A stretch of 64,000 bases of DNA from Bradyrhizobium guangdongense (GTDB lineage Bacteria > Pseudomonadota > Alphaproteobacteria > Rhizobiales > Xanthobacteraceae): positions 5,022,001-5,086,000 of the forward strand of contig NZ_CP030051.1 of NCBI RefSeq assembly GCF_004114975.1. The letters run 5' to 3'. A program made the position numbers and the translations under genes. A model generated the notes under the pieces. That model was not told the DNA's origin. It ran no database searches and worked only from the letters and a program-made list of their open reading frames with translations. The stretch's first letter is position 1. Each line of letters begins with the position of its first letter. This document shows positions 1-7,476 of the stretch, piece by piece.

Positions 1-108
1 GGCCCGCATGTCGCTAACTTACGTTATCAGCCATGCCGAAATAATTTCGCGATTCATAGGAACAATCGCGCATCGTCGCCCGCGGCTTACGCGGCGAAGT
101 CGTTCTGA

Positions 109-348
109 TCATCCGCTGATCTTCTCGACCTCGAGCCTGATCGAGATCTTCAGGCAGGGCGCATGCTCGTCTTCGCGCACGTCGACCACGACATGACCGG
201 CGCTGCCGGCCACGAACGCCTCGCGGGCGATGGAGGCACCGGTCAGCATGGCTTCCTTGCGGGCCCCCTCCACATCCGCAAAGTTCTGTCCGTCCTCGTC
301 GGTGATGAGGCGGCTGTCCTCGTGGATATCGAAATGGAATCGTGGCAT
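109..348 (-). CDS. DUF6894-type small protein (79 aa)
   Basis: A 79-residue acidic cytoplasmic protein opening MPRFHFDIHEDSRLITDEDG, the pattern of the DUF6894 family that is abundant in Bradyrhizobium and relatives. It has no signal peptide or membrane segment. The ATG at 348 is chosen because the family begins with M-P-R-(F/Y)-(H/Y)-F; a longer frame exists upstream but runs through the neighbouring regulator. It lies 8 bp downstream of the frameshifted Crp/Fnr gene on the same strand, so the two were probably co-transcribed. The biochemical function of the family is unknown to me. Confidence 0.8.
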   Translation of the reverse strand: MPRFHFDIHEDSRLITDEDGQNFADVEGARKEAMLTGASIAREAFVAGSAGHVVVDVREDEHAPCLKISIRLEVEKISG

Positions 349-356
349 CGGGCGCC

Positions 357-1087
357 TCAAAGGGTTGGCGACTGATGCAGGTAACGGCCGTCGAAATCCG
401 CTAGTTCCTGAAATTTCCGCTCGTCGAGCACCGTGACACGGCCGCGGTTGAACTCGACGATGCCTTCCTGCCGCACCTGCTTGATCACACGATTGGCGTG
501 CACCGCGGTAATTCCCAGGGCTTCGCCGATCTGCTCCTGCGTCAGGGGCATCTCGAAGCTGTCGCCCTCCACGCGGCCGATGAGCCTGAGGCGTTCGCGC
601 AGCTCGATCATGACGTGGGCGAGCCGCGCCGGCGCAGGACGCTGGCCGACATTGACGATCCATTCGCGGAACATCGCCGAGTCGATCAGCGTATCGCGCC
701 AGAACATCTCGGCGACGCTGGGGCTGCGGCGGTGCAGCCTCCTCAGATTGTCGTGGCTGATGAAGCCCGCGTCGCGGGAGTCAGCGTGGTGAGGTCATGG
801 TCCATCACGTGCAGGAACAGGCTCATCAAATCAGGAATTTCGCCGGGGATCTGGAGTGAAAGGATCTGCCGCCTGCCGCTCGCGATGGTCCTGGAGCGCA
901 CACAGAAACCATCCACGATCAGGCAACACTCGCTCGCGCGCTCGCCATCGCGCACCACCGCCGTCTCGGCGGGGTACTGCCGCACGGAGATCGGAAGGGC
1001 TTCGATCTCCTTGACGTCCTCGTCCGCGATCGCGGACGAGACGCGCAGCCGCCTGATGAGCGCCGCACGGATCGGATCGCTGGGCAC
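357..1087 (-). pseudogene. Crp/Fnr-family regulator, broken by a -1 frameshift
   Basis: Two abutting frames together make one Crp/Fnr regulator. The part read from a GTG at 1087 carries the cyclic-nucleotide-binding-like beta-roll (VRDGERASECCLIVDGFC, then IPGEIPDL). The second part, in another frame, holds the dimer helix and the Crp-type helix-turn-helix (LTQEQIGEALGITAVHANRV). The expected junction is TLTPAxxGFISHDNLRRL; the sequence gives TLTPA in one frame and AGFISHDNL in the other, with one base missing around 770-775. The span of 731 nt is one short of 732, which would encode 243 residues. The upstream frame stops soon after the shift. Sequencing error and true pseudogene cannot be told apart here. 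The cluster of Cys near the sensor core is not an obvious Fnr iron-sulphur ligand set. Confidence 0.75.
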
Positions 1088-1244
1088 CTCGATGAACTCC
1101 GATGGCGTGAAATGAACCTGATGGAATTTCCGGACGCCAAAGCGCCGTCACAATGAAACCCGCAATCGCCCTGCCCGGTTCCAACAAAAGTTAAGGACGG
1201 GGTTTGTCCGCACATGGTTGGCTTGGCGCCCGAAAGGCCACACC

Positions 1245-1448
1245 ATGACCAAGAAGCGCAATCGCACGCGACCGGCCCTGTCCCTCCAGGAACGCCTGAC
1301 CAGGTTCACGCAAGAGGCGCGCGCCGCCGCTCAAAACCTGCCGGCAGGCGCCGAGCGACACGCGCTGCTGCAAAGGGTCCGCGACGGCGAAGCCGCCGCG
1401 GACATGGAACGCTTGTTATCCGCGCCCGAGCCGCACGATCCAAAGTGA
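1245..1448 (+). CDS. Small basic hypothetical protein (67 aa)
   Basis: A 67-residue hydrophilic protein beginning MTKKRNRTRPALSLQERLTR and rich in Arg, Ala and Glu, predicted mostly helical. In-frame starts exist upstream (1218), but the ATG at 1245 follows an AAAGG-like ribosome site and removes an unlikely N-terminus. It stands alone, divergent from the Crp/Fnr remnant. I do not recognise a function; the compact charged helices would fit a small nucleic-acid or protein-binding role, which is only a guess. Confidence 0.6.
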   Translation: MTKKRNRTRPALSLQERLTRFTQEARAAAQNLPAGAERHALLQRVRDGEAAADMERLLSAPEPHDPK

Positions 1449-1479
1449 TCTGCGCGCCCGGTTACGAGGTGCGAGATCG

Positions 1480-1623
1480 CTAGTGCCTGACCAGCAGCGG
1501 AAGCGCCGGGGCAAAGCGCTCGGCGAATGTCAGAGTCCTGGCCTTTTGAACCGCGGCAAACGAGGCCGAGATTCCGACCGAAGCGACCGCGAGCAAGGCA
1601 ATGACGAAAACCAGACGGCGCAT
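1480..1623 (-). CDS. Small membrane or exported peptide (47 aa)
   Basis: A 47-codon frame starting MRRLVFVIALLAVASVGISA: two Arg followed by about 20 hydrophobic residues, then a short polar tail ending LLVRH. This is either a signal peptide with a short mature part or a single-pass membrane peptide. A near-perfect Shine-Dalgarno (AGGAGG) sits about 6 nt before the ATG at 1623, which is the main reason for calling a gene this short. No recognised family. Confidence 0.55.
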   Translation of the reverse strand: MRRLVFVIALLAVASVGISASFAAVQKARTLTFAERFAPALPLLVRH

Positions 1624-1747
1624 GTGAGCCTCCTGTGTGAGCTCGACGACCACGATTATGTGGGGTGGCTCTGTTTCAGGACGGTTTCGTCGGCGCAGAA
1701 AGTGATGTCGCTCAAGCGCCTGTGATCAGCTTGCGCGCGGGCGCGCC

Positions 1748-2374
1748 TCAATCGTCCGACGCCGGGCCGCACCAGCCGGGCAGATAGACCGCGTCCTTGC
1801 TCTTGGCCGCCGCCAAGGCCTTTTCCAGCGCCTTGTCGAAATTGGCGTCCACGGCCTTGCGCGTCAGCTTGCGGCGCAGAAAGTCGGCCCACAAAAATTC
1901 GGAGAACGGGGTGGTGTCCTTGGCGAAACCGCCCATGCGGCGAAGCTCGCCCGCGAGACTGCGGAAAGGATCGTCCTTGAGGTCGGCGACCGATTTCGGC
2001 AGGTCGCGGAACGGACGACGCTCGCCCTTGCTATCGTAAGGATAGACCCAGCGCTTGTTGTCCATCACGCCCCAGAACGCTTCGCGCTCGACCATCCGGA
2101 GATCGCCGACCACGGTGACCAGCACCTGCTTGATCCCCTCATCGTGCAGCGCACGGCCGAGATGGTGGTGGTCGATGACGTAATAGCGATCGTCCGGTCC
2201 GGCAACGACGGGGATCATATGGGTGCCGAGCAGGTCGGACTGCTTCTTCTTGCCATGCTCCCGCCAGCGCTTACGCTTCTCCTTGACCTCGCGCATGCCG
2301 ACCGTCATTTGCGTCGGCCGGAGCGACAGGATCGACACCGGATGCACTCTCGGCTCGCGCGCGTTGGTGGTCAT
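1748..2374 (-). CDS. ParB-like nuclease-fold protein (ParBc_2 type)
   Basis: A 208-residue soluble protein resembling the ParB-like family ParBc_2, which has the ParB/sulfiredoxin fold but is not a chromosome-partitioning ParB. Visible features are an N-terminal VHPVSILSLRPTQ strand (like the ParB entry motif), a helix EVKEKRKRWRE, a strand pair ending YYVIDHHHLGRAL in which the His/Asp cluster is the best candidate active site, and a long C-terminal helical part. The ATG at 2374 is chosen because upstream frame is unlike the family. There is no parA nearby, so partitioning is not suggested; the substrate is unknown. Confidence 0.75.
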   Translation of the reverse strand: MTTNAREPRVHPVSILSLRPTQMTVGMREVKEKRKRWREHGKKKQSDLLGTHMIPVVAGPDDRYYVIDHHHLGRALHDEGIKQVLVTVVGDLRMVEREAFWGVMDNKRWVYPYDSKGERRPFRDLPKSVADLKDDPFRSLAGELRRMGGFAKDTTPFSEFLWADFLRRKLTRKAVDANFDKALEKALAAAKSKDAVYLPGWCGPASDD

Positions 2375-2637
2375 GATCGAACGGCCTTTCGTCAGGTGTT
2401 TGGGTCCGGGTTCCCGATTATGCCATGGACGTTGCGGCGGCAACATGGATGCGAGTTGGGAGTGCCTTGTCCGGCTGGTGTTGCAGCGCAACCCGCGCGC
2501 GCCCCGGCGTCGCAATCACAACCCGTTCCCAGAAGCATCCAGGGACGATGATGCGAACGCACAAGGAGAAGATTTTCTGCAACCGGTGTGTCGCTTATGC
2601 TATCTAAAAATCGCTGCTTCGGAGTAATCCCCGTCCC

Positions 2638-2982
2638 ATGAAATCCCAGCGGCCCATAGCCTCTGATGACGAGCACCGGGTGCTCCAGTTCAGGCCGCGA
2701 ACGACGCCCTCCCCCGTGATCCACCGGGGCGGCGGTATCGTACAGCCGCTGCGTGCCGCAGCGCCCGAGCCGCTCGATCTGTCGCGCTATGAACAGCCCC
2801 GCGATGAGCCGGACGACTTTCGCCATCGCATGCTCGCCAATATCGCCGCGCTCGCCTTCACCATCGCGCTGACCGCGATCGGGATCTGGCTCGCGGTCAG
2901 CATCGCCGATTTGCGCCGGACCCAGGATTGCGTGCTGATGGGCCGGCGGGACTGCGTCAAGATCACGACGCCGCACCTCTAG
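2638..2982 (+). CDS. Single-pass membrane protein (114 aa), unknown
   Basis: The first about 65 residues are polar and proline-rich with a short Arg-Tyr segment. One strong membrane helix follows (about residues 67-89, AALAFTIALTAIGIWLAVSI), then a short tail with two cysteines (QDCVLMGRRDCVK) that could form a disulphide if periplasmic. It lies about 240 bp upstream of the acpXL operon in the same direction, so an envelope role is possible, but nothing in the sequence proves a link. I do not recognise a family. Confidence 0.65.
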   Translation: MKSQRPIASDDEHRVLQFRPRTTPSPVIHRGGGIVQPLRAAAPEPLDLSRYEQPRDEPDDFRHRMLANIAALAFTIALTAIGIWLAVSIADLRRTQDCVLMGRRDCVKITTPHL

Positions 2983-3220
2983 GCCAAGCGCGCCGCCGAG
3001 ACCTCCTTGGGGGGCTGCTCTGCCCGGAGCCTTGGGCGGCATCCCCAACCCTGTCCCCGGGGCCCTGTCCGGCTCCATTGAACTCAGGGCGGCGCTCCGA
3101 TATACGGGCTTCCGACCCGTCCAGAGGGGGGTTTGAGGGCGTCATCCGGGGCGCGACGCCCGCCCACCGTGCCACTCCTGGATATCTGACAAATACCTGC
3201 AATATATCAAAGGCTTAGTG

Positions 3221-3508
3221 ATGTCCTCCACATTCGATCAGGTCGCTACGATCATCGCTGAAACCTGCGACATCCCGCGCGACACGATCACGCCGGATAG
3301 CCATGCCATCGATGACCTCGGCATCGACAGCCTCGATTTTCTGGACATCGCGTTTGCGATCGACAAGCAGTTCGGTATCAAGCTGCCGCTGGAAAAGTGG
3401 ACTCAGGAAGTCAACGACGGCAAGGCGACCACCGAGCAGTATTTCGTCCTGAAGAACCTGTGCGCGCGTATCGACGAGCTGGTTGCCGCCAAGGGCGCGA
3501 GCGCCTAA
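3221..3508 (+). CDS. acpXL: Acyl carrier protein AcpXL for very-long-chain lipid A acids
   Basis: A 95-residue acidic acyl carrier protein. The phosphopantetheine attachment site is Ser37 in GIDSLDFLD. It is longer than the housekeeping AcpP (about 78 aa) and has the [14 protein letters not shown] segment of AcpXL, the carrier for C26-C28 hydroxy fatty acids put on lipid A in Rhizobiales. A GTG lies directly before the ATG (3218); the ATG at 3221 is preferred, about 8 nt after AAAGG. It is the first gene of a five-gene co-directional cluster (dehydratase, two ketosynthases, acyltransferase), which fixes its role. Confidence 0.95.
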   Translation: MSSTFDQVATIIAETCDIPRDTITPDSHAIDDLGIDSLDFLDIAFAIDKQFGIKLPLEKWTQEVNDGKATTEQYFVLKNLCARIDELVAAKGASA

Positions 3509-3518
3509 TCGGGCGGTC

Positions 3519-3989
3519 ATGCAACTCGAATACTTCCACATGATCGATCGCATCGTCGACCTCAAGGTCGACGAGAAGACGATCGTTGTCGAGGCCCAGG
3601 TCCCCCAGGAGAGCACCGTCTTCGAGGGGCACTTCCCGGGCTATCCGCTGATGCCTGGCGTGCTCCTGATCGAATCGATGGCGCAGGCCTCGGGCTTTCT
3701 CCTGCTTGGCGTCTTGAAGTTCGAGCGCATGCCTATTCTCGCCGCCGTGAAGGAAGCCAAGGTGCGCGGCTCGGTGTTTCCGGGTGACCTGATGACCCTC
3801 GAGGCAAGCGTGGCCCATGAGGGCTCGGGCTATGCGATGACCGAGGCCAAGATCCGCGTCGGCGGCAAGCTGCGTGCGAACTCGCAGCTCACTTTCACGC
3901 TGATCCCCTTCCCCAATTCAGATATGCGCGGATACATGGACGCGGTCGCACAACGCGTCGGCTTTCCGCAACAGGCCGTATCGCCATGA
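3519..3989 (+). CDS. fabZXL: 3-hydroxyacyl-ACP dehydratase of the AcpXL system
   Basis: A 156-residue hot-dog-fold dehydratase that removes water from 3-hydroxyacyl-AcpXL during elongation to very long chains. The catalytic His38 lies in FEGHFPGYPLMPG and the acidic partner Glu52 in IESMAQ. The ATG at 3519 is 10 nt after the acpXL stop; a longer frame would overlap acpXL and is rejected. Its stop overlaps the start of the next gene (ATGA), suggesting translational coupling. It has a C-terminal extension past the usual FabZ end (DMRGYMDAVAQRVGF). Confidence 0.92.
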   Translation: MQLEYFHMIDRIVDLKVDEKTIVVEAQVPQESTVFEGHFPGYPLMPGVLLIESMAQASGFLLLGVLKFERMPILAAVKEAKVRGSVFPGDLMTLEASVAHEGSGYAMTEAKIRVGGKLRANSQLTFTLIPFPNSDMRGYMDAVAQRVGFPQQAVSP

Positions 3990-5191
3990 CTGACACCGCT
4001 TCGAAGCCCGGCCAGACGGAAGTCTGGATCACCGGCATTGGTCTTGCCACTTCGCTCGGCGAAGGTCTCGACGCCAACTGGGCCGCGCTTTCCGAGAAGC
4101 GCGTCAATGTCGACGAGAAAGGCTTTGCGCCTTACATCGTGCATCCGCTGCTGCCGGTGACTTTCGACAGCCAGATTCCGAAGAAGGGCGATCAGCGGCA
4201 GATGGAAGCCTGGCAGCGCATCGGCACCTATGCCGCGGGCCTTGCGCTCGACTCGGCCGGCATCAAGGGCAACAAGGACATCCTGTCGAAGATCGACATG
4301 GTCGTGGCCGCCGGTGGCGGCGAACGCGATCTCAACGTCGACACCGGCGTGCTCACCGCCGAAGCCAAGGGGGCCAACGCGCCCGGCTTCCTCAACGAGC
4401 GGCTGATGAGCGATCTGCGGCCCACCCTGTTCCTTGCCCAGCTCTCCAATCTGCTCGCCGGCAACATCGCCATCGTCCACGGCCTCGGCGGCACCTCGCG
4501 CACCTTCATGGGCGAAGAGGTCGCGGGCGCGGACGCGGCCCGCATTGCGCTTGCACGCATCGCTTCGGGCGAGAGCGATATTGCGCTGGTCGGCGGCTCG
4601 CATAATGGCGAGCGCAAGGACCTCATGGTCCTCTACGAATTCGGCGACTTCAACCTCAAGGACAAGTTCGCGCCCGTGTGGGCGCGCAAGGACCATTCCG
4701 GCTTCGCGCTCGGTTCGGCGGGCGCGTTCCTGGTGCTGGAATCGAAGGCGCATGCACAGGCGCGCGGCGCGAAGCCGTTTGCCAAGCTGTCGAGCGTGGT
4801 CGCCGACCTCGCCCGCCGCAAGCAGCCCGGCGACATGGCCGCGACGCTCGAGAAGCTCTGGGCCAAGCTCCCCAGGCGCGAAGGCAAGGGCGCGATCATC
4901 ACGGGCGCGACCGGTGCCGAGCCCGCGACCAGCGAGGAGCGCGGCTTCCTGAAAAGCCATGCCGACTTCCCGGTGCGCGCGACCGGCACGATGTTCGGGC
5001 ACACCATGGAAACGCAATTCCCGCTCGGCGTTGCGCTAGCCGCATTGGCAATCTCGCGCGGCGCGCTGTTCCCGCCGAACGATTCCACGGGGACCGAGAT
5101 TGAAATGCAGGGCGCACCCACCCAGATTGTGGTGGTGGGCGCCGGACACTGGCGCGGCGAAGGCATGGCGCTGGTGGAAGCCGTAAGCTGA
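3986..5191 (+). CDS. fabF2XL: Ketosynthase-like protein lacking the catalytic Cys (FabF2XL)
   Basis: A 401-residue thiolase-fold beta-ketoacyl-ACP synthase homologue. Counting back from the shared G-E-(S/T)-D motif, the nucleophile position is Glu178 (FMGEEVAGAD) where the neighbouring FabF1XL has Cys175. The first catalytic His, in NAHGTST of the neighbour, is also lost (ITGATGAEP); only the GHT His (His339) remains. Such a protein cannot do normal condensation. By analogy with the chain-length factor (KS-beta) of type II polyketide synthases, it probably pairs with FabF1XL and helps set chain length. ATGA overlap with fabZXL; 48 bp to fabF1XL. Confidence 0.9.
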   Translation: MTDTASKPGQTEVWITGIGLATSLGEGLDANWAALSEKRVNVDEKGFAPYIVHPLLPVTFDSQIPKKGDQRQMEAWQRIGTYAAGLALDSAGIKGNKDILSKIDMVVAAGGGERDLNVDTGVLTAEAKGANAPGFLNERLMSDLRPTLFLAQLSNLLAGNIAIVHGLGGTSRTFMGEEVAGADAARIALARIASGESDIALVGGSHNGERKDLMVLYEFGDFNLKDKFAPVWARKDHSGFALGSAGAFLVLESKAHAQARGAKPFAKLSSVVADLARRKQPGDMAATLEKLWAKLPRREGKGAIITGATGAEPATSEERGFLKSHADFPVRATGTMFGHTMETQFPLGVALAALAISRGALFPPNDSTGTEIEMQGAPTQIVVVGAGHWRGEGMALVEAVS

Positions 5192-5239
5192 AGCGCGTCG
5201 CGCTCTGGCGAGTGATGCTCTAGCTCTATCGGGGGACAC

Positions 5240-6517
5240 ATGACTGCACCACGCGACAAACTCGGGCGTCCCGTTGTCGTCGTCACCGGCATGGGCATCA
5301 TGACCTCGCTCGGTGCCGGCAAGGCTGACAATTGGGCGAAGCTCGTTGCCGGCGAATCCGGCATTCGCACCATCACGCGCTTTCCGGTCGACGGCCTGAA
5401 GACGACGATGGCTGGCACGGTCGATTTCGTCAGCGTCGATCCGTTCTCGTCCACCGGTCTGTCGGAGCGGATGGCCGAGCTGGTCACACAGGAAGCCCTG
5501 GAGCAGGCCGGCATCGGCGCCAAGGCCGATTTCCCGGGCCCGCTCTTCCTCGCGGTGGCGCCGGTCGAAGTCGAATGGCCGCAGCGCCGCGAGCTCGGCC
5601 GCGCCGTCGGCAAGCCCGACTTCACTTATGACGATCTCCTGCGCATCTCCGGCGGCGGCAAGTACAGCGCCTATCACCACCGCTTCATGTTCGGCTCGGT
5701 CGCAGCCCATCTTGCCGAGACCTTCGGCACCAAGGGCTCGCCGATCTCGCTGTCGACGGCCTGCGCGTCCGGCGCGACCTCGATCCAGCTCGGCGTCGAG
5801 GCAATCCGCCGCGGCGAGACCGATGCCGCTCTGTGCGTCGCGACCGACGGCACCGTGAATCCGGAAGCCCTGGTGCGCTTCTCGCTGCTGTCGGCGCTGT
5901 CGACCCAGAACGATCCGCCGCAGGCGGCCTCACGCCCCTTCTCCAAGAACCGCGACGGCTTCGTCATGGCCGAAGGCGCCGGCGCGCTGGTGCTGGAGAG
6001 CTATGAAGCCGCGACCGCGCGCGGCGCCAGGATCCTCGGCGTGATCGCCGGCTGCGGCGAGCTCACCGATTCCTTCCATCGCACCCGCTCCTCGCCCGAC
6101 GGCAAGCCGATCATCGGCTGCATGAACAAGGCGCTGGCCGATGCCAGCATGACGCCGGACCAGATCGACCACATCAACGCGCACGGCACCTCGACGCCCG
6201 AAAACGACAAGATGGAGTACAATACGACATCGGCCGTGTTCGGCGATCTCGTCTCGAAGATCCCGGTCACCTCCAACAAGTCGATGGTCGGCCACACCAT
6301 CTCGGCCGCCGGCGCGGTCGAGGCGATCTTCTCGTTGCTCACGCTCGAGCATCAGCGGATTCCGCCGACGATCAACTACGACATTCCGGACCCCACGATC
6401 CTGTTCAACGTCGTCGGCAACAAGGCGCGCGATGCCCGTGTCACTGCAGTGATGTCGAACTCGTTCGGCTTCGGCGGCCAGAATGCCTCGCTGATCCTGA
6501 CGCGCGAACCGGCCTGA
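5240..6517 (+). CDS. fabF1XL: Beta-ketoacyl-ACP synthase II of the AcpXL system (FabF1XL)
   Basis: A 425-residue condensing enzyme with all three catalytic residues: Cys175 (LSTACASGAT), His315 (INAHGTSTPE) and His352 (VGHTISAAG). It condenses malonyl units with an acyl chain on AcpXL to build C26-C30 acids for lipid A. The conserved C-terminal SNSFGFGGQNASL is present. It sits between the Cys-less homologue and the acyltransferase, so a heterodimer with FabF2XL is plausible. The ATG at 5240 follows a purine-rich GGGGGACAC stretch. Confidence 0.93.
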   Translation: MTAPRDKLGRPVVVVTGMGIMTSLGAGKADNWAKLVAGESGIRTITRFPVDGLKTTMAGTVDFVSVDPFSSTGLSERMAELVTQEALEQAGIGAKADFPGPLFLAVAPVEVEWPQRRELGRAVGKPDFTYDDLLRISGGGKYSAYHHRFMFGSVAAHLAETFGTKGSPISLSTACASGATSIQLGVEAIRRGETDAALCVATDGTVNPEALVRFSLLSALSTQNDPPQAASRPFSKNRDGFVMAEGAGALVLESYEAATARGARILGVIAGCGELTDSFHRTRSSPDGKPIIGCMNKALADASMTPDQIDHINAHGTSTPENDKMEYNTTSAVFGDLVSKIPVTSNKSMVGHTISAAGAVEAIFSLLTLEHQRIPPTINYDIPDPTILFNVVGNKARDARVTAVMSNSFGFGGQNASLILTREPA

Positions 6518-6528
6518 CCGAACGCAGC

Positions 6529-7473
6529 ATGGCGCTGATTCCCATCAGCACGAAGATTCGTGCGCGGAATGCAGCCAAGGAGGCTGCAAAGTCGATCAGC
6601 GGGGGCCTGATCGGTGCCGCCACTGTGGGCATGCTGCGCACCACGCGCTATTTCGATCCGGTCAAGACCTCGGATTTTTTTGCGCGCGTCACCAAGACGA
6701 TCGGTCCGCGCCTGCGCGAGCATCGCATCGGCCGCGCCAATCTCACTGCCGCTTTTCCAGAGAAATCGCCGGCAGAGATCGAAGAGATCCTGATGGGCGT
6801 ATGGGACAATCTCGGTCGCGTCGGCGCCGAGTTCGCCCACATGGATCACGTCTGGGATTACGACCGCGCGCATCCGGAACGCAGCCGGATCGAACTGCCG
6901 AGGCGCAGCATCGAGCTGTTCGATCAGATCAGGGACGACGGCAAGCCGGCACTGATCTTTGCGTCCCATCTCGCCAATTGGGAATTGCCGGCGCTCGCCG
7001 CCGTCGCGCACGGGCTCGACGCCGCGATCCTGTACCGCCGCCCGAACATCGCCTCCGCCGACCGCATCATCCAGGAGACGCGCCAGGTCAACATGGGCAC
7101 GCTGATCCCTGCCGGCCGCGACGCGCCGTTGCGGCTTGCGCAGGCGCTGAAGGACGGCAAGCACGTCGCCATGCTGATCGACCAATATCTGACCGGCGGC
7201 GTCGAGGTCACCTTCTTCGGCCGCAAGACCCGCGCCAATCCGATGCTGGCGCGCCTGCTCCGTCAGGTCGAATGCCCGATCCACGGCGTCCGCATCATCC
7301 GCCTGCCCGGCTTCCGCTTCCGCGCCGAACTGACCGAAGAGATCCCGCCGGTGCGCAATGCCGACGGCAAGATCGACATCCAGGGCACCACGCAGGCGAT
7401 CACCAACGTGGTCGAAGGCTGGGTGCGCGAGCATCCCGAGCAGTGGCTGTGGCTGCATCGGCGGTGGCGGTAG
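6529..7473 (+). CDS. lpxXL: Lipid A very-long-chain acyltransferase LpxXL
   Basis: A 314-residue inner-membrane acyltransferase of the LpxL/HtrB family, predicted to move the C26-C28 acyl chain from AcpXL onto a hydroxyacyl group of lipid A. The HX4E catalytic motif is His147 to Glu152 (SHLANWE), followed by the LIDQYLTGG and FFGRKTRANP blocks, and the family C-terminal WLWLHRRWR is intact. A weak hydrophobic segment near residues 24-36 may anchor it. It starts 11 bp after fabF1XL. Rhizobial clusters described before usually carry an alcohol dehydrogenase gene between these two; here there is none. Confidence 0.92.
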   Translation: MALIPISTKIRARNAAKEAAKSISGGLIGAATVGMLRTTRYFDPVKTSDFFARVTKTIGPRLREHRIGRANLTAAFPEKSPAEIEEILMGVWDNLGRVGAEFAHMDHVWDYDRAHPERSRIELPRRSIELFDQIRDDGKPALIFASHLANWELPALAAVAHGLDAAILYRRPNIASADRIIQETRQVNMGTLIPAGRDAPLRLAQALKDGKHVAMLIDQYLTGGVEVTFFGRKTRANPMLARLLRQVECPIHGVRIIRLPGFRFRAELTEEIPPVRNADGKIDIQGTTQAITNVVEGWVREHPEQWLWLHRRWR

Positions 7474-7476
7474 GGC

